From Pseudomonas marginalis (GTDB lineage Bacteria; Pseudomonadota; Gammaproteobacteria; Pseudomonadales; Pseudomonadaceae): a stretch of DNA of 64,000 nucleotides. Below the pieces are notes generated by a model. It had not been told where the DNA came from. It searched no databases and worked only from the letters and a program-made list of their open reading frames with translations. The first letter of the stretch is position 1, and the number at the start of each line of letters is the position of its first letter. Below are positions 7,868 through 16,701 of the stretch, piece by piece. Made by a program: the position numbers and the translations under genes. The stretch covers positions 3,725,001 to 3,789,000 of the forward strand of contig NZ_JALJWV010000001.1 in NCBI RefSeq assembly GCF_024169655.1. The letters are read 5' to 3'.

Positions 7868-9031
7868 ATGAGTTACCCCTCCCTGAACTTCGCCCTCGGC
7901 GAAACCATCGACATGCTGCGCGACCAAGTGCAGTCCTTCGTGGCCAAGGAGATTGCTCCGCGCGCGGCACAAATCGACATCGACAACCTGTTCCCCGCCG
8001 ACCTGTGGCGCAAGTTCGGTGACATGGGCCTGCTGGGCATTACCGTGGCGGAAGAATACGGCGGTGCCGGCCTGGGTTACCTGGCGCATGTGGTGGCCAT
8101 GGAAGAAATCAGCCGGGGTTCGGCGTCGGTGGCGTTGTCCTACGGAGCCCACTCCAACCTCTGCGTGAACCAGATCAACCGCAACGGCAGCCATGAACAG
8201 AAACTCAAGTACCTGCCGAAACTGATCAGTGGCGAACACGTCGGCGCCCTGGCCATGAGCGAGCCGAATGCCGGTTCCGACGTGGTCTCGATGAAACTGC
8301 GCGCCGACAAGCGCGGCGACCACTACGTGCTCAACGGCAGCAAGACCTGGATCACCAACGGCCCCGACGCCAGCACCTACGTGATCTACGCCAAGACCGA
8401 CCTTGAGAAAGGCGCCCACGGCATCACCGCGTTTATCGTCGAGCGCGACTGGAAAGGCTTCAGCCGCAGCAACAAGTTCGACAAGCTCGGCATGCGCGGC
8501 TCCAACACCTGCGAGCTGTTCTTCGATGACGTGGAAGTGCCGCAGGACAACATCCTCGGCATACTTAACGGCGGCGTCAAAGTGCTGATGAGCGGCCTGG
8601 ACTACGAGCGCGTCGTACTTTCAGGCGGCCCGACCGGGATCATGCAAGCCTGCATGGACCTGATCGTTCCCTACATCCACGACCGCAAGCAGTTCGGCCA
8701 GAGCATCGGCGAATTCCAACTGATCCAAGGCAAAGTCGCCGACATGTACACCCAGCTCAACGCCAGCCGCGCCTACCTGTACGCGGTGGCCCAGGCCTGC
8801 GAGCGCGGCGAAACCACGCGCAAGGACGCGGCCGGGGTGATCCTCTACAGCGCCGAACGCGCCACGCAAATGGCCCTCGACGCGATCCAGATCCTGGGCG
8901 GCAATGGCTACATCAATGAATTCCCCGCCGGACGCCTGCTGCGTGACGCCAAGCTGTACGAAATCGGTGCCGGCACCAGTGAGATCCGACGCATGTTGAT
9001 CGGTCGCGAACTCTTCAACGAAACCCGCTGA
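7868..9031 (+). CDS. liuA: Isovaleryl-CoA dehydrogenase
   Basis: This 387-residue acyl-CoA dehydrogenase oxidises isovaleryl-CoA to 3-methylcrotonyl-CoA with FAD and passes electrons to ETF. The ATG at 7868 has AAGG about nine bases upstream; a GTG at 7859 is the alternative. Family signatures seen are [15 protein letters not shown] and the C-terminal [20 protein letters not shown] then [18 protein letters not shown]. The first gene of the liuABCD operon, it is followed by liuB after 11 bases. Strong identity to the IVD subgroup plus the operon make the substrate assignment firm. Confidence 0.96.
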   Translation: MSYPSLNFALGETIDMLRDQVQSFVAKEIAPRAAQIDIDNLFPADLWRKFGDMGLLGITVAEEYGGAGLGYLAHVVAMEEISRGSASVALSYGAHSNLCVNQINRNGSHEQKLKYLPKLISGEHVGALAMSEPNAGSDVVSMKLRADKRGDHYVLNGSKTWITNGPDASTYVIYAKTDLEKGAHGITAFIVERDWKGFSRSNKFDKLGMRGSNTCELFFDDVEVPQDNILGILNGGVKVLMSGLDYERVVLSGGPTGIMQACMDLIVPYIHDRKQFGQSIGEFQLIQGKVADMYTQLNASRAYLYAVAQACERGETTRKDAAGVILYSAERATQMALDAIQILGGNGYINEFPAGRLLRDAKLYEIGAGTSEIRRMLIGRELFNETR

Positions 9032-9042
9032 AGGAGCGCGTC

Positions 9043-10650
9043 ATGGCCACCTTGCACACCCAGCTCAACCCGCGCTCGGCGGAATTTGCCGCCAACAGCG
9101 CGGCGATGCGCCAACAGGTCGACGCCCTGCACACCCTGCTCGCCCGGGTGCAGCAAGGCGGCGGCGCCAAGGCTCAGGAGCGTCACACCTCGCGTGGCAA
9201 ACTGCTGCCACGTGAGCGGATCAACCGCTTGCTCGACCCGGGCTCGCCGTTCCTGGAACTCAGCCAACTGGCCGCCCACCAGGTGTATGGCGAAGACGTG
9301 CCCGCCGCCGGGGTGATTGTCGGGATCGGCCGGGTCGAAGGCGTCGAATGCATGATCGTCGCCAACGACGCCACGGTGAAAGGCGGCTCCTACTACCCGC
9401 TGACGGTCAAGAAACACCTGCGCGCCCAGACCATCGCCGAACAGAACCGCCTGCCGTGCATCTACCTGGTGGATTCCGGCGGCGCCAACCTGCCGCGCCA
9501 GGATGAGGTCTTCCCGGACCGCGAGCACTTCGGGCGGATCTTCTTCAACCAGGCCAACATGAGCGCCCAGGGTATCCCGCAGATTGCCGTGGTGATGGGC
9601 TCGTGTACCGCTGGCGGTGCCTATGTGCCGGCGATGGCGGACGAAGCAATCATGGTGCGCCAGCAAGCCACCATCTTCCTCGCCGGCCCGCCGCTGGTGA
9701 AAGCCGCCACTGGCGAGGTGGTCAGCGCCGAAGACCTCGGCGGTGCCGATGTACATTGCAAGATCTCCGGCGTGGCCGACCACTATGCCGACAGCGATGA
9801 ACACGCCCTGGCCCTGGCACGGCGCAGCGTAGCCAACCTCAACTGGCGCAAACAGGGCCAGTTGCTGCAACGCACACCGGTGGCGCCGCTGTACAGCGGC
9901 GACGAGTTGTACGGCGTGATCCCGGCGGATGCCAAGCAGCCGTTCGATGTGCGCGAAGTGATTGCGCGGCTGGTGGACGGCTCGGTATTCGATGAGTTCA
10001 AAGCGCTGTTCGGCACCACCCTGGTCTGTGGTTTTGCGCACTTGCACGGCTACCCGATAGCGATCCTGGCCAACAATGGGATTCTGTTCGCCGAAGCCGC
10101 ACAAAAAGGTGCGCACTTTATCGAGCTCGCCTGTCAGCGCGGGATTCCGTTGTTGTTCCTGCAAAACATCACCGGTTTTATGGTCGGCCAGAAGTACGAA
10201 GCCGGCGGCATCGCCAAGCACGGCGCCAAGCTGGTCACGGCGGTGGCCTGCGCCAAAGTGCCGAAATTCACCGTGATCATCGGCGGCAGTTTTGGCGCCG
10301 GTAACTACGGCATGTGCGGCCGCGCCTACGACCCGCGCTTTTTGTGGATGTGGCCCAACGCGCGCATCGGCGTGATGGGCGCCGAACAGGCGGCCGGCGT
10401 GCTGGTGCAGGTCAAGCGCGAGCAGGCCGAACGCGCCGGCAACGGGTTCAGTGCCGATGAGGAAGCGGCGATCAAGCAGCCGATCCTCGACCAGTACGAA
10501 ACCCAGGGCCACCCCTATTACTCCAGCGCACGCCTGTGGGATGACGGCGTCATCGACCCGTTGCAGACCCGCGACGTGCTGGCCCTGGCCCTGTCTGCCG
10601 CGCTGAACGCCCCCATCGAGCCGAGCCGCTTCGGCGTGTTCCGCATGTAA
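9043..10650 (+). CDS. liuB: 3-methylcrotonyl-CoA carboxylase, carboxyltransferase (beta) subunit
   Basis: This 535-residue protein has paired crotonase-fold carboxyltransferase domains. It moves CO2 from carboxybiotin on LiuD to 3-methylcrotonyl-CoA, forming 3-methylglutaconyl-CoA. Visible motifs include [22 protein letters not shown] lining, [16 protein letters not shown] (oxyanion-hole glycines) and, in the second half, [20 protein letters not shown] and [16 protein letters not shown]. Length and motifs are typical for the MCC beta chain. It lies 11 bases after liuA, and the next gene starts 15 bases after its stop. Confidence 0.96.
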   Translation: MATLHTQLNPRSAEFAANSAAMRQQVDALHTLLARVQQGGGAKAQERHTSRGKLLPRERINRLLDPGSPFLELSQLAAHQVYGEDVPAAGVIVGIGRVEGVECMIVANDATVKGGSYYPLTVKKHLRAQTIAEQNRLPCIYLVDSGGANLPRQDEVFPDREHFGRIFFNQANMSAQGIPQIAVVMGSCTAGGAYVPAMADEAIMVRQQATIFLAGPPLVKAATGEVVSAEDLGGADVHCKISGVADHYADSDEHALALARRSVANLNWRKQGQLLQRTPVAPLYSGDELYGVIPADAKQPFDVREVIARLVDGSVFDEFKALFGTTLVCGFAHLHGYPIAILANNGILFAEAAQKGAHFIELACQRGIPLLFLQNITGFMVGQKYEAGGIAKHGAKLVTAVACAKVPKFTVIIGGSFGAGNYGMCGRAYDPRFLWMWPNARIGVMGAEQAAGVLVQVKREQAERAGNGFSADEEAAIKQPILDQYETQGHPYYSSARLWDDGVIDPLQTRDVLALALSAALNAPIEPSRFGVFRM

Positions 10651-10665
10651 ATGGAGCTGTACCCC

Positions 10666-11472
10666 ATGAACGATTTCAACACCCTCGAACTGATCACCGA
10701 CAGCCGTGGTTTCGCCACGCTGTGGCTCAGCCGTGAAGCCAAGCACAACGCGTTCAATGCCCAGATGATCCGCGAACTGATCATCGCCCTCGACCACGTG
10801 CAGGGCGATGCGTCGTTGCGCTTTCTGGTCCTGCGCGGGCGCGGCAAACACTTCAGTGCCGGCGCCGACCTGGCCTGGATGCAGCAATCGGCCGAACTGG
10901 ATTACGCCACCAACCTCGACGACGCCCGCGAACTGGCGGAGCTGATGTACAACCTGGCCAAGCTGAAAATCCCGACCCTGGCGGTGGTGCAAGGCGCCGC
11001 CTACGGTGGCGCGCTGGGCCTGATCAGTTGCTGCGACATGGCGATTGGGGCGAATGAAGCACAGTTCTGCCTGTCGGAAGTGCGCATCGGTTTGGCGCCT
11101 GCGGTGATCAGCCCGTTTGTGGTGCAAGCCATTGGGGAGCGCGCCGCGCGTCGTTATGCGCTGACCGCGGAGCGCTTTGGCGGCGAGCGAGCGCGCGACC
11201 TCGGCCTACTGGCGGAAAGCTATCCGGCCGCAACCCTGGATCAACAGGTCGACCACTGGATTACCAACCTCCTGCAAAACAGCCCGGCGGCGATGCGTGC
11301 GAGCAAGGACTTGCTGCGCGAAGTCGGTAACGGCGCCCTCACCCCGGCGCTGCGGCGCTATTGCGAAAATGCCATCGCACGGATCCGCGTCAGCGCCGAG
11401 GGCCAGGAAGGTTTACGCGCATTCCTGCAAAAACGCCCGCCCAGCTGGCAGTCGCAGGAGCCACGTTCATGA
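10666..11472 (+). CDS. liuC: Methylglutaconyl-CoA hydratase (crotonase family)
   Basis: A 268-residue enoyl-CoA hydratase-fold enzyme hydrates 3-methylglutaconyl-CoA to HMG-CoA. The ATG at 10666 is preferred: GGAG is placed eight bases upstream, whereas the earlier in-frame ATG at 10651 abuts the liuB stop. The oxyanion-hole motif HFSAGADLAWMQ and the active-site stretch AAYGGALGLISCCDMAI with LSEVRIGLAPAVISPFV are present. Its TGA overlaps the liuD ATG, indicating translational coupling. Confidence 0.94.
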   Translation: MNDFNTLELITDSRGFATLWLSREAKHNAFNAQMIRELIIALDHVQGDASLRFLVLRGRGKHFSAGADLAWMQQSAELDYATNLDDARELAELMYNLAKLKIPTLAVVQGAAYGGALGLISCCDMAIGANEAQFCLSEVRIGLAPAVISPFVVQAIGERAARRYALTAERFGGERARDLGLLAESYPAATLDQQVDHWITNLLQNSPAAMRASKDLLREVGNGALTPALRRYCENAIARIRVSAEGQEGLRAFLQKRPPSWQSQEPRS

Positions 11473-13394
11473 ACACACTGACCAGCGTGCTGGTGGCCAA
11501 CCGTGGCGAAATTGCCTGCCGGGTGATGCGCACCGCCAAAGCGATGGGGTTGACCACCGTGGCGGTACACAGCGCCACCGACCGCGAGGCGCGCCATAGC
11601 CGCGAAGCCGATATCCGCGTCGACCTCGGCGGCAGCAAAGCGAGCGACAGCTACCTGCAAATCGACAAGCTGATCGCCGCCGCCCAGGCCAGCGGCGCCC
11701 AGGCGATTCATCCGGGCTACGGCTTCCTTTCCGAAAACGCCGGTTTTGCCCGCGCCGTCGAGGCCGCCGGGTTGATCTTCCTCGGCCCGCCCGCCTCGGC
11801 GATCGACGCCATGGGCAGCAAGTCGGCGGCCAAGGCCCTGATGGAAACCGCCGGCGTGCCGCTGGTGCCGGGCTACCACGGCGAGGCTCAGGACCTGGAA
11901 ACTTTCCGCGCCGCCTGTGCGCGTATCGGTTACCCGGTGCTGCTCAAGGCCACGGCCGGGGGCGGTGGCAAGGGCATGAAGGTGGTCGAGGACGTCAGCC
12001 AACTGGCGGAAGCCCTGGCCTCCGCCCAGCGGGAGGCGTTGTCGTCGTTCGGCAACGCGCAGATGCTGGTGGAGAAGTACTTGCTCAAGCCACGCCATGT
12101 GGAGATCCAGGTGTTTGCCGATCAGCACGGGCACTGCCTGTACCTCAATGAGCGCGACTGTTCGATCCAGCGGCGCCACCAAAAGGTCGTCGAGGAAGCC
12201 CCGGCGCCCGGCTTGAGTGCCGAACAACGCCGGGCGATGGGCGAATCCGCAGTGCGTGCGGCCCAGGCCATTGGTTATGTGGGCGCGGGCACGGTGGAGT
12301 TTTTGCTGGATGCCCGGGGCGATTTTTTCTTTATGGAGATGAACACGCGGCTGCAGGTGGAGCACCCGGTGACCGAGGCGATTACCGGCCTCGACCTGGT
12401 GGCCTGGCAGATTCGCGTGGCCCAGGGCGAAGCGCTGCCGATCACCCAGGCGCAGGTGCCGTTGATCGGGCATGCGATCGAGGTACGCTTGTACGCCGAA
12501 GACCCGGCCAATGATTTCCTCCCCGCCACCGGCCACCTGACGCTGTACCGTGAATCCGCACCCGGCCCGGGTCGTCGCGTGGACAGCGGTGTCGAGCAAG
12601 GCGACAGCGTTTCGCCCTTCTACGACCCGATGCTCGGCAAACTGATCGCCTGGGGCGAGGACCGCGAACAAGCGCGGCTGCGGCTGTTGAGCATGCTCGA
12701 CGAGTTCGCCGTCGGCGGACTCAAGACCAACCTGGGCTTTGTGCGACGCATCATCGCCCATCCGGCGTTTGCCGCCGCCGAGCTGGATACCGGCTTTATT
12801 CCGCGCTATCAGGACGAACTGTTGCCGGCGCCCGGAGCGTTGAGCGACGCGTTCTGGCAGGCCGCAGGTTCGGCCTTCATGCAGAGCCTGCCAGCGGGTA
12901 ACGGGCCATGGGCGGACACCCGTGGCTTTCGCGCGGGGCTGCCCGCCGAAGTCTCGCTGCACTTGAGCAGCAACGGCCAGGATCGCCTGGTGACGTTGGC
13001 GCAGCACGCGCCGCGACTGCAAGGCGAACAGCTGCTGATCGAGCACCAGGGGATGCGCCGCGCCCATCTGGCAGTGCGCAGCGCCGGCACGCTGTTCCTG
13101 CGCTGGGATGGCGAAATGCATGCCATCAGCCTGTTCGATCCGATTGCGGCGGTTGAGGCCAACCAATCCCACCAAGGCGGCCTCACCGCACCGATGAACG
13201 GCAGCATCGTGCGTGTGCTGGTGGACGTCGGCCAGACCGTCGAAGCCGGCACGCAATTGGTGGTGCTGGAGGCGATGAAGATGGAGCACAGCATCCGCGC
13301 GCCCCAGGCCGGCGTAGTCAAGGCATTGTTCTGCCAGGAAGGCGAAATGGTTGCCGAAGGTTGCGCGCTGGTGGAACTTGAAACAGCGGACTAG
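11469..13394 (+). CDS. liuD: 3-methylcrotonyl-CoA carboxylase, biotin-containing (alpha) subunit
   Basis: The 641-residue biotin carboxylase/biotin carrier subunit starts at ATG 11469, overlapping liuC by four bases. An N-terminal biotin carboxylase ATP-grasp module (VLVANRGEIACRVMRTAKAM; KATAGGGGKGMKVVE; FMEMNTRLQVEHPVTE) precedes an MCC-specific middle region and the C-terminal biotinyl domain with EAMKMEHS, whose Lys is biotinylated. Length fits MCC alpha, shorter than pyruvate carboxylase. Its stop overlaps the stop of the convergent repressor gene by four bases. Confidence 0.96.
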   Translation: MNTLTSVLVANRGEIACRVMRTAKAMGLTTVAVHSATDREARHSREADIRVDLGGSKASDSYLQIDKLIAAAQASGAQAIHPGYGFLSENAGFARAVEAAGLIFLGPPASAIDAMGSKSAAKALMETAGVPLVPGYHGEAQDLETFRAACARIGYPVLLKATAGGGGKGMKVVEDVSQLAEALASAQREALSSFGNAQMLVEKYLLKPRHVEIQVFADQHGHCLYLNERDCSIQRRHQKVVEEAPAPGLSAEQRRAMGESAVRAAQAIGYVGAGTVEFLLDARGDFFFMEMNTRLQVEHPVTEAITGLDLVAWQIRVAQGEALPITQAQVPLIGHAIEVRLYAEDPANDFLPATGHLTLYRESAPGPGRRVDSGVEQGDSVSPFYDPMLGKLIAWGEDREQARLRLLSMLDEFAVGGLKTNLGFVRRIIAHPAFAAAELDTGFIPRYQDELLPAPGALSDAFWQAAGSAFMQSLPAGNGPWADTRGFRAGLPAEVSLHLSSNGQDRLVTLAQHAPRLQGEQLLIEHQGMRRAHLAVRSAGTLFLRWDGEMHAISLFDPIAAVEANQSHQGGLTAPMNGSIVRVLVDVGQTVEAGTQLVVLEAMKMEHSIRAPQAGVVKALFCQEGEMVAEGCALVELETAD

Positions 13395-14026
13395 AACTTA
13401 GCCGAGGCCTGCACGACGACGCCGAGGATGCGGCAATCGTCGCTGAACAGCCGCTTGGGGTAAGTCGGATTGAGCGGCACCAGGTACAGCTGGCCGCTCT
13501 CTTCGCGCAATTGGCGGAAGGTCGCCTGCGTGCTGTGCGCACACTGCGCGACCACCAGCTTGCCGGGTTCGGCGTCGATGGCCGGGTCCACCAGGATGAT
13601 CATGCCGTCACCGATGCTCAGGCCACTGGGCGCGGTCATGGCATCGCCGACCACGGGCAGCCAGTAAGCCTCGCCCTGGGCGTGATAATCCGTCAGTTCA
13701 AAGCGTGCCGCGCCGTAGGCCGGGCGCTCTTCGCGAAGTTCGCACACACCTTTCCAGTCACTGACCGGGTAGCGAAAATACGGATTGTAATGTTGTAGCC
13801 CGGCCGGCTGTGCATCGGTCTTCTGGCGAATATCCAGCGCAACTTCCAGGTCGCCCAGCCCCAGTGCTTCCAGCACCCGGTTCATGTCCGCCAGGCTTGG
13901 CACCCGGCGCTTGTTCAGCCAATGCCCCACACCGCCCTGGGACATGCCCAGGCGTTCGGCCAGTTCATCCTGCGTGACCTTGCGGTCTTTCATGTTGGCC
14001 CTGACCAACGCTATCCAGTTATCCAT
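13391..14026 (-). CDS. XRE-type repressor with S24/LexA-like domain lacking protease residues
   Basis: The 211-residue protein starts at ATG 14026 (a TTG at 14038 is possible). It has an N-terminal HTH (TQDELAERLGMSQGGVGHWL) and a C-terminal LexA/CI-like fold. The usual nucleophile motif GDSM reads GDAM (Ala129) and the general-base Lys in ATxKxL is Arg171 (ATFRQL). Both catalytic residues are thus absent, so RecA-stimulated self-cleavage seems impossible. It is divergent from the 14156 gene and flanked by two AATACG-N3-CGTA(T/C)T operators, suggesting autoregulation. No prophage genes are adjacent. Confidence 0.88.
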   Translation of the reverse strand: MDNWIALVRANMKDRKVTQDELAERLGMSQGGVGHWLNKRRVPSLADMNRVLEALGLGDLEVALDIRQKTDAQPAGLQHYNPYFRYPVSDWKGVCELREERPAYGAARFELTDYHAQGEAYWLPVVGDAMTAPSGLSIGDGMIILVDPAIDAEPGKLVVAQCAHSTQATFRQLREESGQLYLVPLNPTYPKRLFSDDCRILGVVVQASAKF

Positions 14027-14036
14027 GGGGCCTGAC

Positions 14037-14051
14037 AATACGTTGCGTATT
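14037..14051. promoter_or_regulatory. Operator O1 of the S24-like repressor
   Basis: AATACGTTGCGTATT is a perfect palindrome with a three-base centre, eleven bases from the repressor start codon. A second copy with the same layout lies at 14096-14110, so the two bracket the divergent promoter region. Confidence 0.75.
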
Positions 14052-14095
14052 TTTCAGGGCAATAAACAGTTTGTAGTAATCCATAAAACGACATA

Positions 14096-14110
14096 AATAC
14101 GATACGTACT
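14096..14110. promoter_or_regulatory. Operator O2 of the S24-like repressor
   Basis: AATACGATACGTACT repeats the AATACG-N3-CGTAYT layout of the perfect palindrome at 14037-14051 with one half-site mismatch. It lies 45 bases upstream of the small gene at 14156, where a repressor could block that gene's promoter. Confidence 0.7.
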
Positions 14111-14155
14111 ATTATCGGGCATCAGCGTTTCGACACCCAACCCGAGTACCGACCT

Positions 14156-14506
14156 ATGACGACAAGCCCCTATCGCCTGCCCGGCGAACCCGAATCCCAT
14201 GAACTGCTCGACATGCGCAGCAGCGGCGCCGCTCAACGTGCGCTGGACTATTATTTGAAAGAAGAGATGTGCGACTCGGCCCCGAATGACGCCTTCTTCA
14301 GCATCAAGCCCGGCATCAGCCCGGAGGAAGCCCTGGTGCATGCCTCGGACCTGTTGCGCAGCGCGGCTGCCACGGCCTACGAATCGGCGAGCAGCCATCA
14401 AGGCAACCAGCGTGACCTGGCATTTTCAGTGGTGTATTTGATTGATATGGCGAAGGCGATGGTGGAGCGATCGTTGCAGGCGCCGCAGGCTCAGGACGAT
14501 GCATGA
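14156..14506 (+). CDS. Small Pseudomonas protein of unknown function (DUF3077/DUF6124-like)
   Basis: The 116-residue soluble protein has an acidic middle part and a helical C-terminal half (EALVHASDLLRSAAATAYES, then RDLAFSVVYLIDMAKAMVER). This layout of a short variable N terminus followed by two amphipathic helices resembles the DUF3077/DUF6124 families common in Pseudomonas; the assignment is from memory of the pattern. It is divergent from the S24-like repressor and has a repressor-type palindrome upstream, so it is probably that repressor's target. The function is unknown. Confidence 0.75.
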   Translation: MTTSPYRLPGEPESHELLDMRSSGAAQRALDYYLKEEMCDSAPNDAFFSIKPGISPEEALVHASDLLRSAAATAYESASSHQGNQRDLAFSVVYLIDMAKAMVERSLQAPQAQDDA

Positions 14507-14549
14507 GCCACGCGAAAGAAAAATAGTTCTATCCCTCGGATAAAAACAT

Positions 14550-14578
14550 TTGACTTGCAAATGATAATGATTATTATT
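14550..14578 (+). promoter_or_regulatory. PrrF promoter with Fur box
   Basis: TTGACT (14550-14555) and TATTAT (14572-14577) are 16 bases apart. The spacer and -10 are covered by AATGATAATGATTATTATT (14560-14578), a good match to the Fur consensus GATAATGATAATCATTATC. Iron-loaded Fur would block polymerase here, so transcription would rise in iron starvation. Confidence 0.88.
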
Positions 14579-14583
14579 GGACC

Positions 14584-14699
14584 CAGCTGATCGCGAGATC
14601 AGTCGATAGACCAAGGGACCTTAGGTCGGACTCTTGGAATATCTCCTCATCAGGCTAATCACGGTTTTTGACCCGGCTCTTTGGCCGGGTCTTTTTTTT
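14584..14699 (+). ncRNA. prrF: PrrF-type iron-responsive sRNA
   Basis: The 116-base RNA begins just after a Fur-box promoter and ends at an intrinsic terminator. It contains the conserved PrrF antisense core GGAATATCTCCTCATCAGG followed by CTAATCACGG, which in P. aeruginosa pairs with mRNAs of iron-rich proteins such as sodB and TCA-cycle enzymes. A 5' hairpin region (CTGATCGCGAGATCAG, 14588-14603) matches the PrrF start. Whether this is prrF1 or prrF2 cannot be told; only one copy is in the window, unlike the tandem pair of P. aeruginosa. Confidence 0.92.
14670..14699 (+). terminator. Intrinsic terminator of PrrF
   Basis: GACCCGGC-TCTTTG-GCCGGGTC forms an eight-base-pair stem (14670-14677 with 14684-14691) followed by an eight-T run, a textbook rho-independent terminator. 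Confidence 0.93.
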
Positions 14700-14969
14700 G
14701 CCAGTTTTCCTGGCATGGCTTCAGGCTAATGAAGACTGTGTTGCTTGATGGCACGCATGATAGCAAAAGACCATCGTCAAAAGAAAGTCAGGCGACCGCT
14801 CTGGCGTAGACCTTTGCGAAATAGCACTTGAGAATCAATCTCATAAATTCTAAGCTGCCGCGGCGTCAAGGATGACGCCCCCCCCTCCCCGCAACAATTT
14901 TGCATCCGGATTTTGCCCGGCCTCTGTGTAAGATAACCGCCACAACACTCCTACTCAGGCAGCCAGACT
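14700..14969. other. Intergenic leader before the M14 carboxypeptidase
   Basis: No ORF or RNA is convincing here. TGAGA-ATCAA-TCTCA (14829-14843) is an inverted repeat resembling a degenerate Fur-like site. A GGCGTCA-AGGA-TGACGCC hairpin (about 14862-14879) is followed by a C-rich run, not a T-run, so it is not a terminator. The carboxypeptidase promoter must lie in this stretch. Confidence 0.4.
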
Positions 14970-16121
14970 ATGACCGTGGCCTTGACCTCCATCAAAATCA
15001 GCACCGACTTCGACAGTGGCAACATCCAGGTTCTGGATGCCAGCGATGCCTATCACTTGTTGCTGGCAATCAAACCCGATACCCGCAGTCACCATTTCCA
15101 ATGGTTCCACTTCAAGGCCGAAGGCATGCATGTGGGCCACACCCACACCTTCCGCCTGAGCAACGCCGGGCAATCGTCCTATAAGCACGCCTGGAGCGGC
15201 TATAACGCCGTGGCGTCGTATGACCATGTCACTTGGTTCCGGGTGCCTACGCGCTTCGACGGCGAAACCCTGCACATCAGCCTCGAAACCCGCGAGAAGC
15301 ATGCCTGGTTTGCCTACTTCGAACCCTACAGCCGCGAGCGCCACGACTGGCTCATCGACCAGGCGCTGAGCCATGCGGGCACCCGCTTGCTGGCCACCGG
15401 TAAAAGTGTCGAAGGCCGTGATATCCAACTGTTGCGCCGTGGCAAAGGTGGCGAAGGTCGGCGCAAGGTGTGGATCATCGCCCAGCAGCACCCCGGCGAG
15501 CACATGGCCGAATGGTTTATGGAAGGCATCATCGAACGCCTGCAGCAGGACCGTGACACCGAGCTGAAAAAGCTGCTGGCCGTCGCCGACCTGTACCTGG
15601 TGCCGAACATGAACCCCGACGGCGCGTTTCACGGCCACCTGCGCACCAACGCCATGGGCCAGGACCTCAATCGCGCCTGGCAGAACGCCAGCCAGGAGAT
15701 CAGCCCTGAAGTGCTGTTCGTCCAGACGCAAATGGAAAAGTATGGTGTCGACCTGTTCCTCGATATCCACGGTGACGAGGAAATCCCCTACGTATTCGCC
15801 GCCGCCTGCGAAGGCAACCCCGGCTACACCCCGCGTATCGAAGGCCTGGAAAAACACTTCCGCAGCCACCTGAGCGCCTTGACCCGTGACTTCCAGACTA
15901 CCCACGGCTACACCCGCGACCTACCGGGCGAAGCCAATATGACCCTGGCCTGCAATGCCGTCGGGGAGAAATACGACTGCCTGTCGCTGACCCTGGAGAT
16001 GCCCTTCAAGGACAACGACGACGCGCCCAACCCGCACACCGGCTGGTCGGGCAAACGGTCGATGCAGTTGGGCAAGGATGTGTTGAGCAGCGTGGCCGAT
16101 ATCGTCAGCCTGTTGCGCTGA
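14970..16121 (+). CDS. M14-family carboxypeptidase (cytosolic carboxypeptidase-like)
   Basis: This 383-residue protein has an N-terminal beta-sandwich-like domain (residues ~1-115; FQWFHFKAEGMHVGHTHTF) typical of the cytosolic carboxypeptidase/AGBL branch, then a zinc carboxypeptidase domain. Zinc ligands are visible as QQHPGEHMAEWF (HxxE) and FLDIHGDEE (second His); the catalytic Glu lies in LTLEMPFKDN. There is no signal peptide, so it is cytoplasmic. Eukaryotic relatives trim Glu from tubulin tails, but bacterial substrates are unknown. It appears monocistronic. Confidence 0.9.
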   Translation: MTVALTSIKISTDFDSGNIQVLDASDAYHLLLAIKPDTRSHHFQWFHFKAEGMHVGHTHTFRLSNAGQSSYKHAWSGYNAVASYDHVTWFRVPTRFDGETLHISLETREKHAWFAYFEPYSRERHDWLIDQALSHAGTRLLATGKSVEGRDIQLLRRGKGGEGRRKVWIIAQQHPGEHMAEWFMEGIIERLQQDRDTELKKLLAVADLYLVPNMNPDGAFHGHLRTNAMGQDLNRAWQNASQEISPEVLFVQTQMEKYGVDLFLDIHGDEEIPYVFAAACEGNPGYTPRIEGLEKHFRSHLSALTRDFQTTHGYTRDLPGEANMTLACNAVGEKYDCLSLTLEMPFKDNDDAPNPHTGWSGKRSMQLGKDVLSSVADIVSLLR

Positions 16122-16161
16122 ATGCGGCGAGCGTACTCGCCACAACCATCGAGCGCGGGCC

Positions 16162-16701
16162 TCAGTCCTGGGTGCCCGTCATGCTCTGCAGCACGCCGTC
16201 ACGGCGAATCAACCCATGGAACAGCGCCGCCGCCAGGTGCAATAGCACCGTGAGAAACAGCACGTAGGCAAGATAGCCATGGGCCTTGCGCAGCACCGCG
16301 AACAACGGCGCGTTGGCCGCCACCAGCGCCGGCAGTTGCACCGAACGGCTGAGCATCACCGGGTCGCCCGCCGCCGAAATCATCGCCCAACCGAGCAGCG
16401 GCAACACCAGCATCAAGGCATACAGCAGCCAATGGGAAGCCTTGGCCGCCAACACTTGCCATCGCGGCAAATCGCTAGGCAACGGCGGTTGGCGCGTGGA
16501 AAAGCGCACTGCCAAGCGCACCATCACCAACGCCAGAATCGCGATACCCAGCGGCTTGTGCAGGTGAATCAACCATTCATGCCGTTCGGAAACCGACGCT
16601 GCCAGCCCCGCTCCGATAAACAGCATGGCGATGATCATCAGCGCCATCAGCCAGTGCAGCAAGCGCGCCAGCGGGGCGAAAAACCGTGGTTGGGCATTCA
16701 T
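16162..16701 (-). CDS. Cytochrome b561 (membrane partner of the peroxidase)
   Basis: The 179-residue four-helix membrane protein has b-type heme His residues in the first helix (RLLHWLMALMIIAMLFIGAG), in HLHKPLGIAI, in ASHWLLYALMLVLPLLGW and in RKAHGYLAYVLFLTVLLHL. Cytochromes b561 carry electrons across the inner membrane, commonly from quinol. Its start overlaps the stop of the catalase-family gene by four bases, so the two are co-translated, and it may supply electrons to that periplasm-facing peroxidase. Confidence 0.93.
   Translation of the reverse strand: MNAQPRFFAPLARLLHWLMALMIIAMLFIGAGLAASVSERHEWLIHLHKPLGIAILALVMVRLAVRFSTRQPPLPSDLPRWQVLAAKASHWLLYALMLVLPLLGWAMISAAGDPVMLSRSVQLPALVAANAPLFAVLRKAHGYLAYVLFLTVLLHLAAALFHGLIRRDGVLQSMTGTQD

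Noticed and set aside
8908..11127. A 739-codon open frame antisense to liuA/liuB/liuC
   Set aside because: It is a high-GC codon-bias shadow of three well-supported genes, with His/Gln/Gly-rich composition and no family motif.
11358..13289. A 643-codon frame antisense to liuD
   Set aside because: Shadow frame of a conserved biotin carboxylase; no motif and no ribosome site.
13391..14506. Prophage or pyocin repressor region
   Set aside because: No integrase, structural or lysis gene is adjacent; neighbours are liuD, PrrF and a carboxypeptidase.
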